Part shown: in pieces, positions 26,036-33,116 of the stretch
Layout: the number at the start of each line of letters is the position of its first letter
Numbering within the stretch: position 1 is the first letter of the stretch
Source of the DNA: a virus
Virus record (IMG/VR): IMGVR_UViG_3300013306_000030
Span: 1-40,144 of that record
Strand: one strand, 5' to 3'
DNA length: 40,144 bases
The notes under the pieces: generated by a model
The model's database searches: none
What the model was told of the DNA's origin: nothing
The model's input: only the letters and a program-made list of their open reading frames with translations
Position numbers and translations under genes: made by a program

Positions 26036-26463
26036 GCGGCCACCACTGTAGGAGCGAGACGCAGGTAGGCGCGGATCTGCTCCATCGCGTCGAAGTGGCC
26101 ACGGCACACCACGGCGAGATAGCCCTGCTCGTTGAGTTTTCGGATGCGCTCGTGCTGGCTTGTCGAGATAGCGGCGTCGTTCGGCGGCGTGGCCTTGAAT
26201 TCGATGTACAGGCCGAAATACCCGCCTCGCGCCATTGTCAGCACCAGGTCAGGGATGCCGGCCACCACGCCTTGCTGCTTGAGTTTCGCGGCTACCGCTT
26301 TGTGGCGGTGCCCGCCGTTCGGTACGTGGTAGAACAAGTCGGCAACAGCCGGCACACGGGCGCGCAGCTCGGCCATCAGCGCTGCCTGCTCAAGTCCTTC
26401 GCGGTCGATGGACTTGGCGCGGATGGGCTTGGACTTGAACAACTTCATGGCAGCTGCCTTCAT
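26032..26463 (-). CDS. VRR-NUC domain nuclease
   Basis: 143 aa. VRR-NUC signature: DREGLEQAALMAELRARVP (Glu/Gln N-terminal), FYHVPNGGHRH, GVVAGIPDLVL, and LYIEFKATP with the catalytic Asp...Glu-x-Lys set. These small nucleases occur in many Pseudomonas phages, probably in recombination or branch cleavage during replication. It may start at residue 6 (MKLFKSK). ATGA-coupled on both sides. Confidence 0.92.
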   Translation of the reverse strand: MKAAAMKLFKSKPIRAKSIDREGLEQAALMAELRARVPAVADLFYHVPNGGHRHKAVAAKLKQQGVVAGIPDLVLTMARGGYFGLYIEFKATPPNDAAISTSQHERIRKLNEQGYLAVVCRGHFDAMEQIRAYLRLAPTVVAA

Positions 26464-26591
26464 GGACGATCCCCCCGCGCGACGCGGGCACGGCGCTCAA
26501 GGCGGCGGATACCCCACAAGACGCCACCGGCGGCGATCAGCATGAAAACGATGAACAGATGAATCAGGATGTCGTTCAGGTAGGCGCTCAT
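26460..26591 (-). CDS. 43-aa single-segment membrane microprotein
   Basis: Starts MSAYLNDILIHLFIVFMLIA and continues AAGGVLWGIRRLERRARVAR: one transmembrane segment with a strongly basic C-terminal tail. It overlaps the previous stop (ATGA) and the VRR-NUC start (ATGA), so it is held by coupling at both ends. The upstream gene supplies GGGGAGAAGGT before the ATG. Function unknown. Confidence 0.7.
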   Translation of the reverse strand: MSAYLNDILIHLFIVFMLIAAGGVLWGIRRLERRARVARGDRP

Positions 26592-26791
26592 ACCTTCTCC
26601 CCGGTGATGACGTCGATAATTTCGAAAGTGTTGGGCCACATCAGGCGGCCGAACTGCTGCGCAATGGCGCGATGCTCGAACAGGCCGACAGCACGATCTG
26701 GTTTGTCAGTGAGGTCCAACTTGTAGCCGCAGCAGTGCACGGCGTACCGGTACTCGGCGGGATTGGTCGGTGCAAGGCGCGAGTCAGGCAC
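26588..26791 (-). CDS. Small hypothetical phage protein
   Basis: 67 aa with a GTG start at 26791, preceded by GGAGG at 8-9 nt and overlapping the P-like stop (GTGCCTGA). The alternative ATG at 26878 lies inside the P-like gene. Contains PAEYRYAVHCCGYKLDLTDKP and EHRAIAQQFGRLMWPN. Function unknown. Confidence 0.7.
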   Translation of the reverse strand: MPDSRLAPTNPAEYRYAVHCCGYKLDLTDKPDRAVGLFEHRAIAQQFGRLMWPNTFEIIDVITGEKV

Positions 26792-27485
26792 GGGCGGCAC
26801 CTCCCGAGCGCATGGCACGGAGAGCGGCCAATGCTTGATTGCCAACCTCAGGGGTGCGTTCAGCCGGCGGTGCAGCAAGCTCAGCTACCGGCACAGGGCC
26901 TAGCAACTCGCCCATCCAAACCTTGCGGACCTGCTCCAGATAACGCTTCTCGAAGCTGATCAGGCCAAGTTCCCGGCTGAGCAATGGCAGGCTGTTAAAC
27001 CCGGCCGCGGCGGTCGCATGGTAGACGGCCGGGTGAAACCACTTCGCGACACCGTGCATCGTTGGGTGGCAGTTGCGCAGGGCCTGCTTGTACGCAACTT
27101 CGACGCTCGGCAACGGCGGGTTCAGCATTTCGGGCGTCGGCACGCAGCCTTGAATGAACTTGCCCACGCTCGGGATGAAGTCGGACGGCTCTGCCCGGCA
27201 GCGGATCAGGCCGATATCGATCTGCTCCTGGGTGCAGATGCCGTTCTCGATGAACGCCTGCAGCCAGGTGGCCTTCGATTCCATGTACGCCTTCTTGTCC
27301 GGCCAGGCTTGACGCCATGCTGTGCGGATCGAGCGCATCTGGCGGAACAACTGGTTGATCACCTTGCCGGTTTCGCGAGCCTGATCTTGTTGGGCCTGTG
27401 CCGTAATCTCGGTGCTTGCTTCGATGAATTCGCCTTGGCGAACCTTGGTCATGGCCTGGGCCGCTACCGTGGAAACCGTTTTCAT
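26784..27485 (-). CDS. Replication protein P-like helicase loader
   Basis: 233 aa from the ATG at 27485, which overlaps the O-like stop (ATGA). The family features are QLFRQMRSIRTAWRQAWPD, KKAYMESKATWLQAF, ENGICTQEQIDIGL and EPSDFIPSVGKFIQGC, which match the lambda P family. P delivers host DnaB helicase to the origin bound by O. The order O-P is conserved. Confidence 0.9.
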   Translation of the reverse strand: MKTVSTVAAQAMTKVRQGEFIEASTEITAQAQQDQARETGKVINQLFRQMRSIRTAWRQAWPDKKAYMESKATWLQAFIENGICTQEQIDIGLIRCRAEPSDFIPSVGKFIQGCVPTPEMLNPPLPSVEVAYKQALRNCHPTMHGVAKWFHPAVYHATAAAGFNSLPLLSRELGLISFEKRYLEQVRKVWMGELLGPVPVAELAAPPAERTPEVGNQALAALRAMRSGGAARA

Positions 27486-28276
27486 TTGGCACCCCCATTC
27501 ATCCATTCGATGTCGGTGTCGTTGAACTCGTCCGTCTGTGCTGCGGCACCGGCGGTTCTGGTCTTGTCCCGCTTAGCCCACTTCACCAACTCGAAACACC
27601 AGCCGGCAGCGCTCTGGACTGATGCCGGGCGGGCAACGTAGAAACCCATGAATGTTTCCAGAAGCTGGTCGGTGATGACCTCTGCGGAAAGCCTGGCGAT
27701 CGCGAGTTGGTCGGCCAGTGCCTTCTCGTTCGGAGTCCAAGCGGCGAACATGGCGAAGCGTTGGCGGTCATCCAGCGCGTCGATGGCTGCCTGATCCTGT
27801 TCAGCAATCACATCGGCAATCGGCGGCCGCTGCTGCTGTTCGGTTCCTTGATGGTTAATTGATGTATTGGGTGCAGCTGCTGCACCCCGTTCTGTTTCAG
27901 GCTGCACCCCGTTCTGTTGTGAGTTGCACCCCGTTGCATCATCTGCACCCCGTTTTGTGCGGGGTGCAGGATTTGCACCCCGCAATAGTTGAAGGTCGTA
28001 AACGACTGGGCGGCGGTCATGGCGATCGATGTGCACGGCGGCGATCGCCTGATTGCCCTTCTGGATCAACCCGGACGACTCCAGTACGTCCAGCTTGTAA
28101 CGGACAGTACGCTCGGAAAGGCCGGTGTCTTGAGCAAGGGTTGATGCCGAAGGGAAGGCGCCAGCACCGTTCGAGCCGGCGTAGTTGGCCAGGCACAGAA
28201 GCACATGCCGGGCGCTCGAATCTTTGAGGGATTGGGTGGGCAGAGAGAGCGCCCATGACATTGCTTGGACGCTCAC
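27482..28276 (-). CDS. Replication initiator, O-like (winged helix-turn-helix)
   Basis: 264 aa. The N-terminal 90 residues are a winged helix (SSARHVLLCLANYAGSNGAG, then TGLSERTVRYKLDVLESSGL). A central low-complexity region (residues 98-140) is encoded by repeated TGCACCCC motifs that may be origin iterons. The C-terminal domain (WTPNEKALADQLAIARL... VARPASVQSAAGWCFELVKW) resembles DnaT-like C-terminal domains. It directly precedes the P-like gene, so it likely opens the phage origin inside its own gene. Confidence 0.85.
   Translation of the reverse strand: MSVQAMSWALSLPTQSLKDSSARHVLLCLANYAGSNGAGAFPSASTLAQDTGLSERTVRYKLDVLESSGLIQKGNQAIAAVHIDRHDRRPVVYDLQLLRGANPAPRTKRGADDATGCNSQQNGVQPETERGAAAAPNTSINHQGTEQQQRPPIADVIAEQDQAAIDALDDRQRFAMFAAWTPNEKALADQLAIARLSAEVITDQLLETFMGFYVARPASVQSAAGWCFELVKWAKRDKTRTAGAAAQTDEFNDTDIEWMNGGAK
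27869..27983. repeat. Iteron-like TGCACCCC repeats within the O-like gene; candidate replication origin
   Basis: Direct copies of TGCACCCCGTT or a close variant start at 27881, 27903, 27925 and 27944 (spacing 22, 22, 19 bp); another begins TGCACCCCGC at 27974. An inverted copy (CGGGGTGCA) is at 27960-27968. The left end is a 19-bp palindrome GGGTGCAGC-T-GCTGCACCC at 27869-27887. Near 22-bp spacing places sites on one DNA face. Lambda's origin also lies inside gene O. Confidence 0.7.
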
Positions 28277-28974
28277 AGCGCAGTTCCTTGAAGTTGTTCA
28301 GCCAGCGTGACAATGCCCGAACGGGTCACCATCACTTGTTCGATGACCTTGATGTCCTGCCCTTCCCCGTCGCCGACCTTGACCAGCTTATGCTTCAGCC
28401 AGCCGGTGTTCAGTCGTGGCTGATACGCAACCCAACTCGAACGCGCGGTGCGCCGATGGATCCAGCGGTTCTGGCTCAGCCAGTCGAAAAGGCGGGTTGG
28501 CCGAACGCCAAGGATCTGGGCGGCCGTGGTGATGCAGACGTCGCTCTGAGTTTTGGCCAGGCGATGGAGCGCTTCGACTTTCGGGGTTTGCTTGTCGATC
28601 ACTTGCTGGAGTTGGAGATTCTGTTCGGCTTGCAGCGCGGCGAACCGGAGGGCTTCAGGCAAGGTTTGGGGAATCGTGACAGCCTGTCGTGACACGTTCT
28701 CAAGTTCGTGCAAACGTGTCACGACACGGAAACGAAGCGGTGCGCTGTAGCCGGCGAGCAAGGTGACGACCAGGTCCTGGCCGAGTACGTATTCAGTTTG
28801 CTGGCGGTTTACGCTGTCCAGATAGATGCGTCCAAAAGTGGACGCATCGAAACCAAGATCACCGAGCATGCGTTTAGTGTCGCGCATGACATGCTGATGC
28901 TGTTTCCCGGTGAGATCGGCGATCTCCCTGCTCGACATGGTGACCGTATTGCTTGGAGCGACGATCGTGTTCAT
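28273..28974 (-). CDS. Rha-type antirepressor / regulatory protein with KilA-C domain
   Basis: 233 aa. The N-terminal Rha domain (SSREIADLTGKQHQHVMRDT, then EYVLGQDLVVTLLAGYS) is followed by a helix and a C-terminal KilA-C-type domain (VCITTAAQILGVRPTRLFDW, VYQP-like TGWLKHKLV). Such proteins are early lytic regulators or antirepressors. GAGGGA precedes the ATG. It is the second gene after Cro and overlaps the O-like start. Confidence 0.9.
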   Translation of the reverse strand: MNTIVAPSNTVTMSSREIADLTGKQHQHVMRDTKRMLGDLGFDASTFGRIYLDSVNRQQTEYVLGQDLVVTLLAGYSAPLRFRVVTRLHELENVSRQAVTIPQTLPEALRFAALQAEQNLQLQQVIDKQTPKVEALHRLAKTQSDVCITTAAQILGVRPTRLFDWLSQNRWIHRRTARSSWVAYQPRLNTGWLKHKLVKVGDGEGQDIKVIEQVMVTRSGIVTLAEQLQGTAL

Positions 28975-29007
28975 AATGGTCCCTCAAGTTTGTTGTGCGT
29001 TGTGAAG

Positions 29008-29033
29008 AAGCCGGTCTAGCCACCGGCTTTTTT
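29008..29033 (+). terminator. Symmetric hairpin between Cro and Rha genes
   Basis: A perfect 8-bp AAGCCGGT/ACCGGCTT stem with a 6-nt loop, followed on the plus strand by a T run to 29033. It would stop plus-strand transcription well; on the minus strand the T run is poor, so only a partial (tR1-like) effect on early transcription is expected. Between it and Cro, 29041-29147 holds no gene that I can support. Confidence 0.5.
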
Positions 29034-29147
29034 GTGTCTGCGATTCTGGTACTGGATAAATAAACAGCTAATCCGATCCACTATCGATTCATCCTTCTCA
29101 GGCAGATAATCGCTTCAGGATCAAGCGAACATCTGAATGCGCCCTGC

Positions 29148-29339
29148 CTAGACGGCCTGCCGCATTTCTTTAGTTTTCTTCTTGAACAGTTTTTCGATGG
29201 ACTTGCCGGTTTCGTAGCGAACAGAAGTTCCGTGGAGTGCGCGGTTAATGTTTGGCTGACTCGTACCGCACGCTTCTGCAATTTCGCGCTGAGAGAGCCC
29301 GAGGTCGGCCAGCTCCTTAAGCATTTTTTGGATAGTCAT
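29148..29339 (-). CDS. Cro-like repressor
   Basis: 63 aa from ATG at 29339 (MTIQKMLKELADLGLSQREI). One helix-turn-helix: LSQREIAEACGTSQPNINRAL, then a basic C-terminus (KSIEKLFKKKTKEM). Divergent from the CI-like gene across the shared operator. A promoter with -35 TTGCCT and -10 TATCAT (17-bp spacing) is correctly oriented for it. It should be the first lytic gene and repress cI. Confidence 0.85.
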   Translation of the reverse strand: MTIQKMLKELADLGLSQREIAEACGTSQPNINRALHGTSVRYETGKSIEKLFKKKTKEMRQAV

Positions 29340-29362
29340 TGACCGATTCACCAATTGGGGTT

Positions 29363-29380
29363 CGTATGACCGATGATACG
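29363..29380. promoter_or_regulatory. Operator-like inverted repeat CGTAT-N8-ATACG
   Basis: CGTAT at 29363-29367 and ATACG at 29376-29380, overlapping the cro -10 box (29373-29378). A related element ATGCG-N4-CGTAT with one mismatch reads across the spacer. Likely binding site for CI and Cro. Confidence 0.6.
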
Positions 29381-30094
29381 CAATCGCATGAGTTGAGGCA
29401 ATACACTCCCGAGATGCAAAAATGCATTGAGGAAGAAATGAAGATCGCCCAACGATTGGCGGAATTAATGAAGGTCAAAGGATGGTCCGAAGGCGAACTT
29501 TCCCGACGATCGACCGTACCGCAACCAACTATTAACCGGATACTGTCCGGCGAAAGCGACAGTCCACGCAGAGCAACGATCACGCGATTGGCTCGGGGCC
29601 TCGGGGTCACACCTGAATGGCTGTTGTTTGGTGGCGACGCTTCTACTAACGTAGGGCCGACCTTGCAACCTTACAGGGAAGAGAGGAAGTATCCCTTGAT
29701 CAGTTGGATTGCTGCTGGAGGATGGGCCGAGTCGAGTGACAATTTCCACCCGGGTGACGCTGAAGAGTACCTCGAGTCCAATGAAAACGCGGGTCGCAAG
29801 GGATATTGGCTTGAGGTAAAAGGACGATCCATGGTTCTTCCTACCGAGGGGTTCAGTTTTTCCCCAGGCATGCGAATACTCGTTCAGCCAGAAGGGTTTG
29901 ACGTCATCAGCGGCAAGCTATACATCGCCAAGATGGTGGAGACTGGAGAAACCACTTTTAAACGATACGTGCGGGATGCAGGGGTTGAGTATCTAGAGCC
30001 GCTAAACCCAAGCTTCGAAACCCTTAGAATGACCGACAAGGTTGAGATCATTGGACGAGTGATTGACGCCAAGCTCCCTAAATCAGTTTTCTAA
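29366..30094 (+). CDS. CI-like repressor (HTH plus LexA/S24 self-cleavage domain)
   Basis: 242 aa from ATG at 29366. HTH at IAQRLAELMKVKGW...PQPTINRILSG. C-terminal S24 peptidase domain: cleavage-type Ala-Gly in WIAAGGWAE, catalytic Ser in VKGRSMVL, catalytic Lys in TTFKRY. RecA-dependent self-cleavage after DNA damage would induce the prophage. Starts at 29414 and 29438 (with GAGGAAG) are possible; the last would leave about 98 bp for the operators and better resembles other repressors. The terminator at 30111 follows. Confidence 0.92.
   Translation: MTDDTQSHELRQYTPEMQKCIEEEMKIAQRLAELMKVKGWSEGELSRRSTVPQPTINRILSGESDSPRRATITRLARGLGVTPEWLLFGGDASTNVGPTLQPYREERKYPLISWIAAGGWAESSDNFHPGDAEEYLESNENAGRKGYWLEVKGRSMVLPTEGFSFSPGMRILVQPEGFDVISGKLYIAKMVETGETTFKRYVRDAGVEYLEPLNPSFETLRMTDKVEIIGRVIDAKLPKSVF
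29373..29401 (-). promoter_or_regulatory. Early lytic promoter (PR-like) for cro
   Basis: Minus strand: -35 TTGCCT at 29401-29396, 17-bp spacer, -10 TATCAT at 29378-29373. Predicted transcript start near 29366, about 27 nt before the cro ATG. The spacer includes CTCATGCG and CGTAT that are shared with the promoter at 30167-30195. Confidence 0.75.
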
Positions 30095-30110
30095 TCCGCT
30101 ATACCAATTA

Positions 30111-30136
30111 AGCCCGCCGATGAGCGGGCTTTTTTT
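30111..30136 (+). terminator. Intrinsic terminator after cI
   Basis: AGCCCGC/GCGGGCT stem with a 6-nt loop followed by a T run, 17 nt after the cI stop. Confidence 0.9.
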
Positions 30137-30166
30137 CGTCTGCCGATAATTTCATGCAATTACGTA

Positions 30167-30195
30167 TTGACTCTACTCATGCGTTTTCGTATGGT
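30167..30195 (+). promoter_or_regulatory. Promoter/operator resembling the cro promoter, directed at the accessory region
   Basis: -35 TTGACT (30167-30172), 17-bp spacer, -10 TATGGT (30190-30195). It matches the cro promoter over 29 bp with 4 mismatches (see findings), including CTCATGCG and CGTAT. It is just beyond the cI terminator and points toward 30.2-31 kb. Downstream to 30412 (about 210 nt) there is no convincing gene. Confidence 0.65.
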
Positions 30196-30412
30196 TACTC
30201 CATCGCCGGATAACTACCGGCCAGGACAAGGCAGCGATGAACCGGCCTCAACGGTTCAGAGGGTTGGCAACTGACCCGGGTGTGCAGCGTAAAGCACCAA
30301 AATTAGTTATCCGGCGGACAGAGTCGCGGTCGGTGAGAACACTTCAACGGAATTTTTCACTGCTGCACCTGGCTTGCCGGGTGCATCGGGAAACCAACCG
30401 GGAGTCACGACG

Positions 30413-30796
30413 ATGGAAACAACAATCGTAAGCGGGGCATGGAAGGGCGAACTAGGCAGAGGTCTTGCACCTCGAGAGCTTGAGTTTGTCCTCTCGGTTG
30501 CCCAGGGCATGACCGCCAAGGAGATCGCCAAAACGTTCGGCATTGCGCCGGGCACCGTGGTTAAGCGTCTATCGAATGCGATGTTCAAGCTTGGCGTTCA
30601 TCGCCAGGCAGCGATGGTCGCCGAGGCGATGAAGCGACAGATCATCTCGCCGGTCTGCGTGGTGCTCGCTGCAGTGATCGCCATTCACGCAATGATCGAT
30701 GACCAGCCGATGCGTCAAAACCGCAGAGTCGGTGAGCGGCGAGTTGGTGAGCTTCGGCTGGCACGCCGCGCTGAGTTGGGTGAGTTGTTTGGTTGA
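30413..30796 (+). CDS. LuxR-type HTH protein with C-terminal membrane segment
   Basis: 127 aa from ATG at 30413 (GGAG upstream). The LuxR/GerE-like helix-turn-helix is LAPRELEFVLSVAQGMTAKE followed by FGIAPGTVVKRLSNAMFKLGVHRQAAMVAEA. A hydrophobic stretch near residues 80-97 (SPVCVVLAAVIAIHAMI) precedes a basic, Arg-rich tail. Similar stand-alone proteins are frequent in Pseudomonas prophages. It may be a membrane-anchored regulator. Function unproven. Confidence 0.8.
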   Translation: METTIVSGAWKGELGRGLAPRELEFVLSVAQGMTAKEIAKTFGIAPGTVVKRLSNAMFKLGVHRQAAMVAEAMKRQIISPVCVVLAAVIAIHAMIDDQPMRQNRRVGERRVGELRLARRAELGELFG

Positions 30797-30858
30797 GCAT
30801 CGCTGAAGCACCTTTTTTGTGAGGGTGCTTTGGGATGACAACCGACAGGTAATCAACC

Positions 30859-31020
30859 ATGAAGCACTCAGCAGCAATCGCAAAACTTCAACAGCACGCA
30901 CAGCAATGCGACGAGAACGCCGCGATCCAAAGCGACGAAGGGAAATGGGAGCAGGCGAAGTTCAACCAGGGTCTCGCCGCCGCTTACCGCCAAGCAATCG
31001 AAGCGCTCCAGGCCCAATAA
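30859..31020 (+). CDS. Small hypothetical protein, 53 aa
   Basis: Helical and charged: starts MKHSAAIAKLQQHAQQCDEN and ends in AAAYRQAIEALQAQ. It follows a hairpin element and the sequence ACAGGTAATCAACC. Complete and in good codon usage; function unknown. Confidence 0.6.
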   Translation: MKHSAAIAKLQQHAQQCDENAAIQSDEGKWEQAKFNQGLAAAYRQAIEALQAQ

Positions 31021-31161
31021 GCATCACTGCTGCACCTTGGCGACAGGGTGCAGTGGGATGCGGACGAAACCCCGGCTTATACCGGCCACCTGCATGCAAC
31101 AAACCAGAGAACGGCGAGCGCCCGCCAAGATGCCAACGGCGCGCATTGGAGGATGACCATC

Positions 31162-31338
31162 ATGAAGTAGATCACCGATTTCCCGGCGTGGCGCAGCAAG
31201 CCTGAAGGCTGCGCCCAACACTCAGACAGGCAGCGGCATCTGGGCCGGCAGTGTCACCGCGCACTGGCCGAGCAATCGGTAGGCCACCCCAAGCTAGAAG
31301 TCACCGCTGAAGATTCAAACCCAGGCCGTCGCCAGTAG
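31162..31338 (+). pseudogene. Possible small gene interrupted by TAG at codon 3
   Basis: GGAGG lies about 9 nt before ATG AAG TAG; the same frame then stays open for 55 codons (ITDFPAWRSKPEGCAQHSDR onward) until TAG at 31336. The sequence looks like a normal small phage protein except for the stop. It may be a single nonsense change or chance. The remaining 31021-31500 region otherwise holds only a hairpin and the terminator at 31384. Confidence 0.3.
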
Positions 31339-31383
31339 CGGGCCTGGGAGGCTCACGTAGGGTTGTACCCGTGATGCAAACAA

Positions 31384-31409
31384 AAGCCCGGTTCCGATCG
31401 GGCTTTTTT
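31384..31409 (+). terminator. Intrinsic terminator upstream of the DGR cassette
   Basis: AGCCCG/CGGGCT stem with 8-nt loop and T6. It separates the small-gene region (30.4-31.3 kb) from the genes leading into the DGR, so these need their own promoter. Confidence 0.8.
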
Positions 31410-31509
31410 ACACCTGCCTTTATCCGTCAGCACTCTCCCCTGCGCCCAACGGCAACCAGCAGACCGGCCGAGTGCTGACGAATACACGCAACCCCATCGA
31501 GGAATCGCC

Positions 31510-31791
31510 ATGCACCAACTACTTCAACAGCGAGTCGACGGGGTTGCCGCCCTGCGTGCCCGCGCAAGCATCGCCACCGCCGCGTTCTACGCCTTGATTG
31601 GCAAGGAGCAGCCCGTGCAAGAGATTCGCTACCAGGTTCAAACCAAGGGCAACGCCTATCACATCGTCGAGCGCTCCACCGGCCTGACCAAAGGCTTTCG
31701 CTGGACGTGGAAAGAGGCCGTCAACTATGCCCAGGTGCTCGAAGCGCGCGCCGATGGCATCAAGCTCTCGCTGTCGGGTGAGCGCAAATGA
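31510..31791 (+). CDS. Hypothetical protein
   Basis: 93 aa; GAGGAAT before ATG. Begins MHQLLQQRVDGVAALRARAS; the C-terminus YQVQTKGNAYHIVERSTGLT-KGFRWTWKEAVNYAQVLE is beta-alpha in character. First gene after the terminator at 31409; ATGA-coupled to the next gene. No family recognised. Confidence 0.7.
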   Translation: MHQLLQQRVDGVAALRARASIATAAFYALIGKEQPVQEIRYQVQTKGNAYHIVERSTGLTKGFRWTWKEAVNYAQVLEARADGIKLSLSGERK

Positions 31792-32102
31792 TCGGTGTAC
31801 CAATGCCCAATCCGCGGGACTCGATCATCGCGAACCTGAACCAGCAACTGGAGCAGTACTTCGGCGCCGGTAAGTCGGTGCAAGAGATCGCCAGCGGCGT
31901 CAGCAATGAAAAGGAAGGCCCGATCAGCAGCACCCGCAGCAACAAGCTGAAGGCTGCGCGGGACAAGGAGGCGCCGAAGCTGCTGGAGCTGGCCGAGGCC
32001 GGCAAGACAGTCATCGAGGCGGCCAAGGAGATGGGCATGGACGCCAAGCGCGCCAGACTGATCGCCAGAGAGAACAGCATCAAGTTTCCAGGCCCACCAT
32101 GA
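31788..32102 (+). CDS. Hypothetical protein with C-terminal HTH-like region
   Basis: 104 aa, ATGA-coupled to the upstream gene. It is helical and basic: SIIANLNQQLEQYFGAGKSV, then LELAEAGKTVIEAAKEMGMDAKRARLIARE, which resembles a helix-turn-helix (T.iEAAkemGm.akRarliA.e). Possibly a DNA-binding regulator of this operon. Confidence 0.65.
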   Translation: MIGVPMPNPRDSIIANLNQQLEQYFGAGKSVQEIASGVSNEKEGPISSTRSNKLKAARDKEAPKLLELAEAGKTVIEAAKEMGMDAKRARLIARENSIKFPGPP

Positions 32103-32183
32103 AGCGACTCAGCAGCCAGGTGCGCCAGCGCCGACGACAGACATGGCTGGAACTACCAGCCCACGGAATTGAAGAGGCAGGCC

Positions 32184-32492
32184 ATGGCCAAGAGCAACGC
32201 GGACATTCAGAAGGACAAGCGCGCCAAGGAGCGTGCCCTGCTGGATCGGATCGGCGCCGAGAAGCGCACGCTGATTGTGTCGAAGGCGCTTGCTGATGCG
32301 CTTGAGGCGTTGGGCGAGCGTCACGACTTCGAGGAATGGCAGGAAACGTTGTCGACATTCCTGATCAATCTGGCCGCCGCACCCGCCGATGTTTCCGCCC
32401 GCTTCGCCTCCATGTCGCGACCTGAAATCGTCATCACTGAAAAGCAGTCGCGACAGCTTGAAGAATTCGCCAAGACCGGCATCGAAGCATAA
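32184..32492 (+). CDS. Hypothetical protein
   Basis: 102 aa from the ATG at 32184 (AAGAGG upstream; a TTG 15 nt earlier is in frame). Starts MAKSNADIQKDKRAKERALL, highly charged, with predicted helices to the end. It stops 15 nt before VP1. It may belong to the VP operon; no known domain. Confidence 0.65.
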   Translation: MAKSNADIQKDKRAKERALLDRIGAEKRTLIVSKALADALEALGERHDFEEWQETLSTFLINLAAAPADVSARFASMSRPEIVITEKQSRQLEEFAKTGIEA

Positions 32493-32507
32493 CCAACGAG
32501 GTATCAC

Positions 32508-33116
32508 ATGAAACCCGAAATGATCACCCTGAAGCACGGCGACGCAACGATCAAGATGCCGGCGTCTTCGCTGGCCAAGCTCGCACTGGCCAGCACGTTT
32601 GCCCTGGTGTTGCCGCCGGCGGCCAACGTTCAACCGATCACCGCTTACTCGGTGCCAGCGTTGGGCGAGTACTGGACAGGCCAAGGCGGATTCAACGGCG
32701 GACTGGTCGCTGCTCGCGGCGATGTCCCGGCGCACTACCTGATCGTCGCAAAGGAAGACATCGGCGCCCACGAGTGGGGCGGTCGTGGCAACGAGTCTGG
32801 CGCCACCAGCAAGACCGATGGCCGCGCCAATACCGAGGCGCTATACGGTGGCGATCGCGACGATCATCCAGCCGCAGACGCCTGCGTTGAATACAAGGCT
32901 GACGGTCACAATGACTTCTACCTGCCAGCCTGCGCCGAGCTGTACCACTGCTGGGTTAACGTGCCGGAACTGTTCGCGAAGGACACCTACTACTGGTCAA
33001 GTTCGCAGCGCTCCGCCGACTACGCATTCGGCGTGGACTTCGTTGTTGGCATTCAGGGCAGCTACGTCAAGAGCTACGAGCTCCGTGTCCGCCCCGTCCG
33101 CAGATTCTTTATTTAA
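32508..33116 (+). CDS. DGR variable protein 1 (DUF1566-like C-terminal domain)
   Basis: 202 aa, GAGGTATCAC before ATG. N-terminal about 50 residues are a different, partly hydrophobic segment. The remainder has the DUF1566/Lcl-type C-lectin (formylglycine-generating-enzyme-like) signature: HYLIVAKED, RANTEALYGG, NDFYLPACAELYHCW, YYWSSSQRSA and finally LRVRPVRRFF. Residues 171-190 are encoded by variable codons of VR1 (D Y A F G V D F V V G I Q G S Y V K S Y). It is the paralogue of VP2. Target ligand unknown; displayed surface loops would be diversified. Confidence 0.93.
   Translation: MKPEMITLKHGDATIKMPASSLAKLALASTFALVLPPAANVQPITAYSVPALGEYWTGQGGFNGGLVAARGDVPAHYLIVAKEDIGAHEWGGRGNESGATSKTDGRANTEALYGGDRDDHPAADACVEYKADGHNDFYLPACAELYHCWVNVPELFAKDTYYWSSSQRSADYAFGVDFVVGIQGSYVKSYELRVRPVRRFFI
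33003..33107 (+). repeat. DGR variable repeat 1 (VR1)
   Basis: 105 bp aligned without gaps to TR 34397-34501. There are 16 differences, all at template A (A to G, T; no C in this copy), in the 20 codons 33018-33077. The flanks TCGCAGCGCTCCGCC and GAGCTCCG...CCGCAGATTC are identical to TR. The GC-rich 3' end is the expected initiation (IMH) side. Confidence 0.97.

Larger units (their letters stand above)
30364..31053. repeat. Three related hairpin leader elements (GCACC...GGTGC)
   Basis: Short inverted repeats at 30364-30385 (TGCACC/GGTGCA), 30806-30830 (AAGCACC/GGTGCTT) and 31030-31053 (CTGCACC/GGTGCAG). Each is followed within about 10 nt by a GGG-rich stretch (TCGGGAAA, TTTGGGATG, GTGGGATG). 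The first two precede small genes at 30413 and 30859. They may be regulatory leaders or mobile hairpin repeats. Confidence 0.5.

Noticed and set aside
30237-30431. 64-codon plus-strand frame after the 30.17 kb promoter
   Set aside because: Arg-rich composition without pattern and overlap with the better LuxR-like gene; most likely leader RNA rather than protein.
32099-32296. 65-codon frame coupled by ATGA to the gene ending at 32102
   Set aside because: It is overlapped for most of its length by the better-supported gene at 32184-32492, and its sequence (QEQRGHSEGQARQGA) looks like an out-of-frame reading. Could be a short coupling peptide, but not supported.
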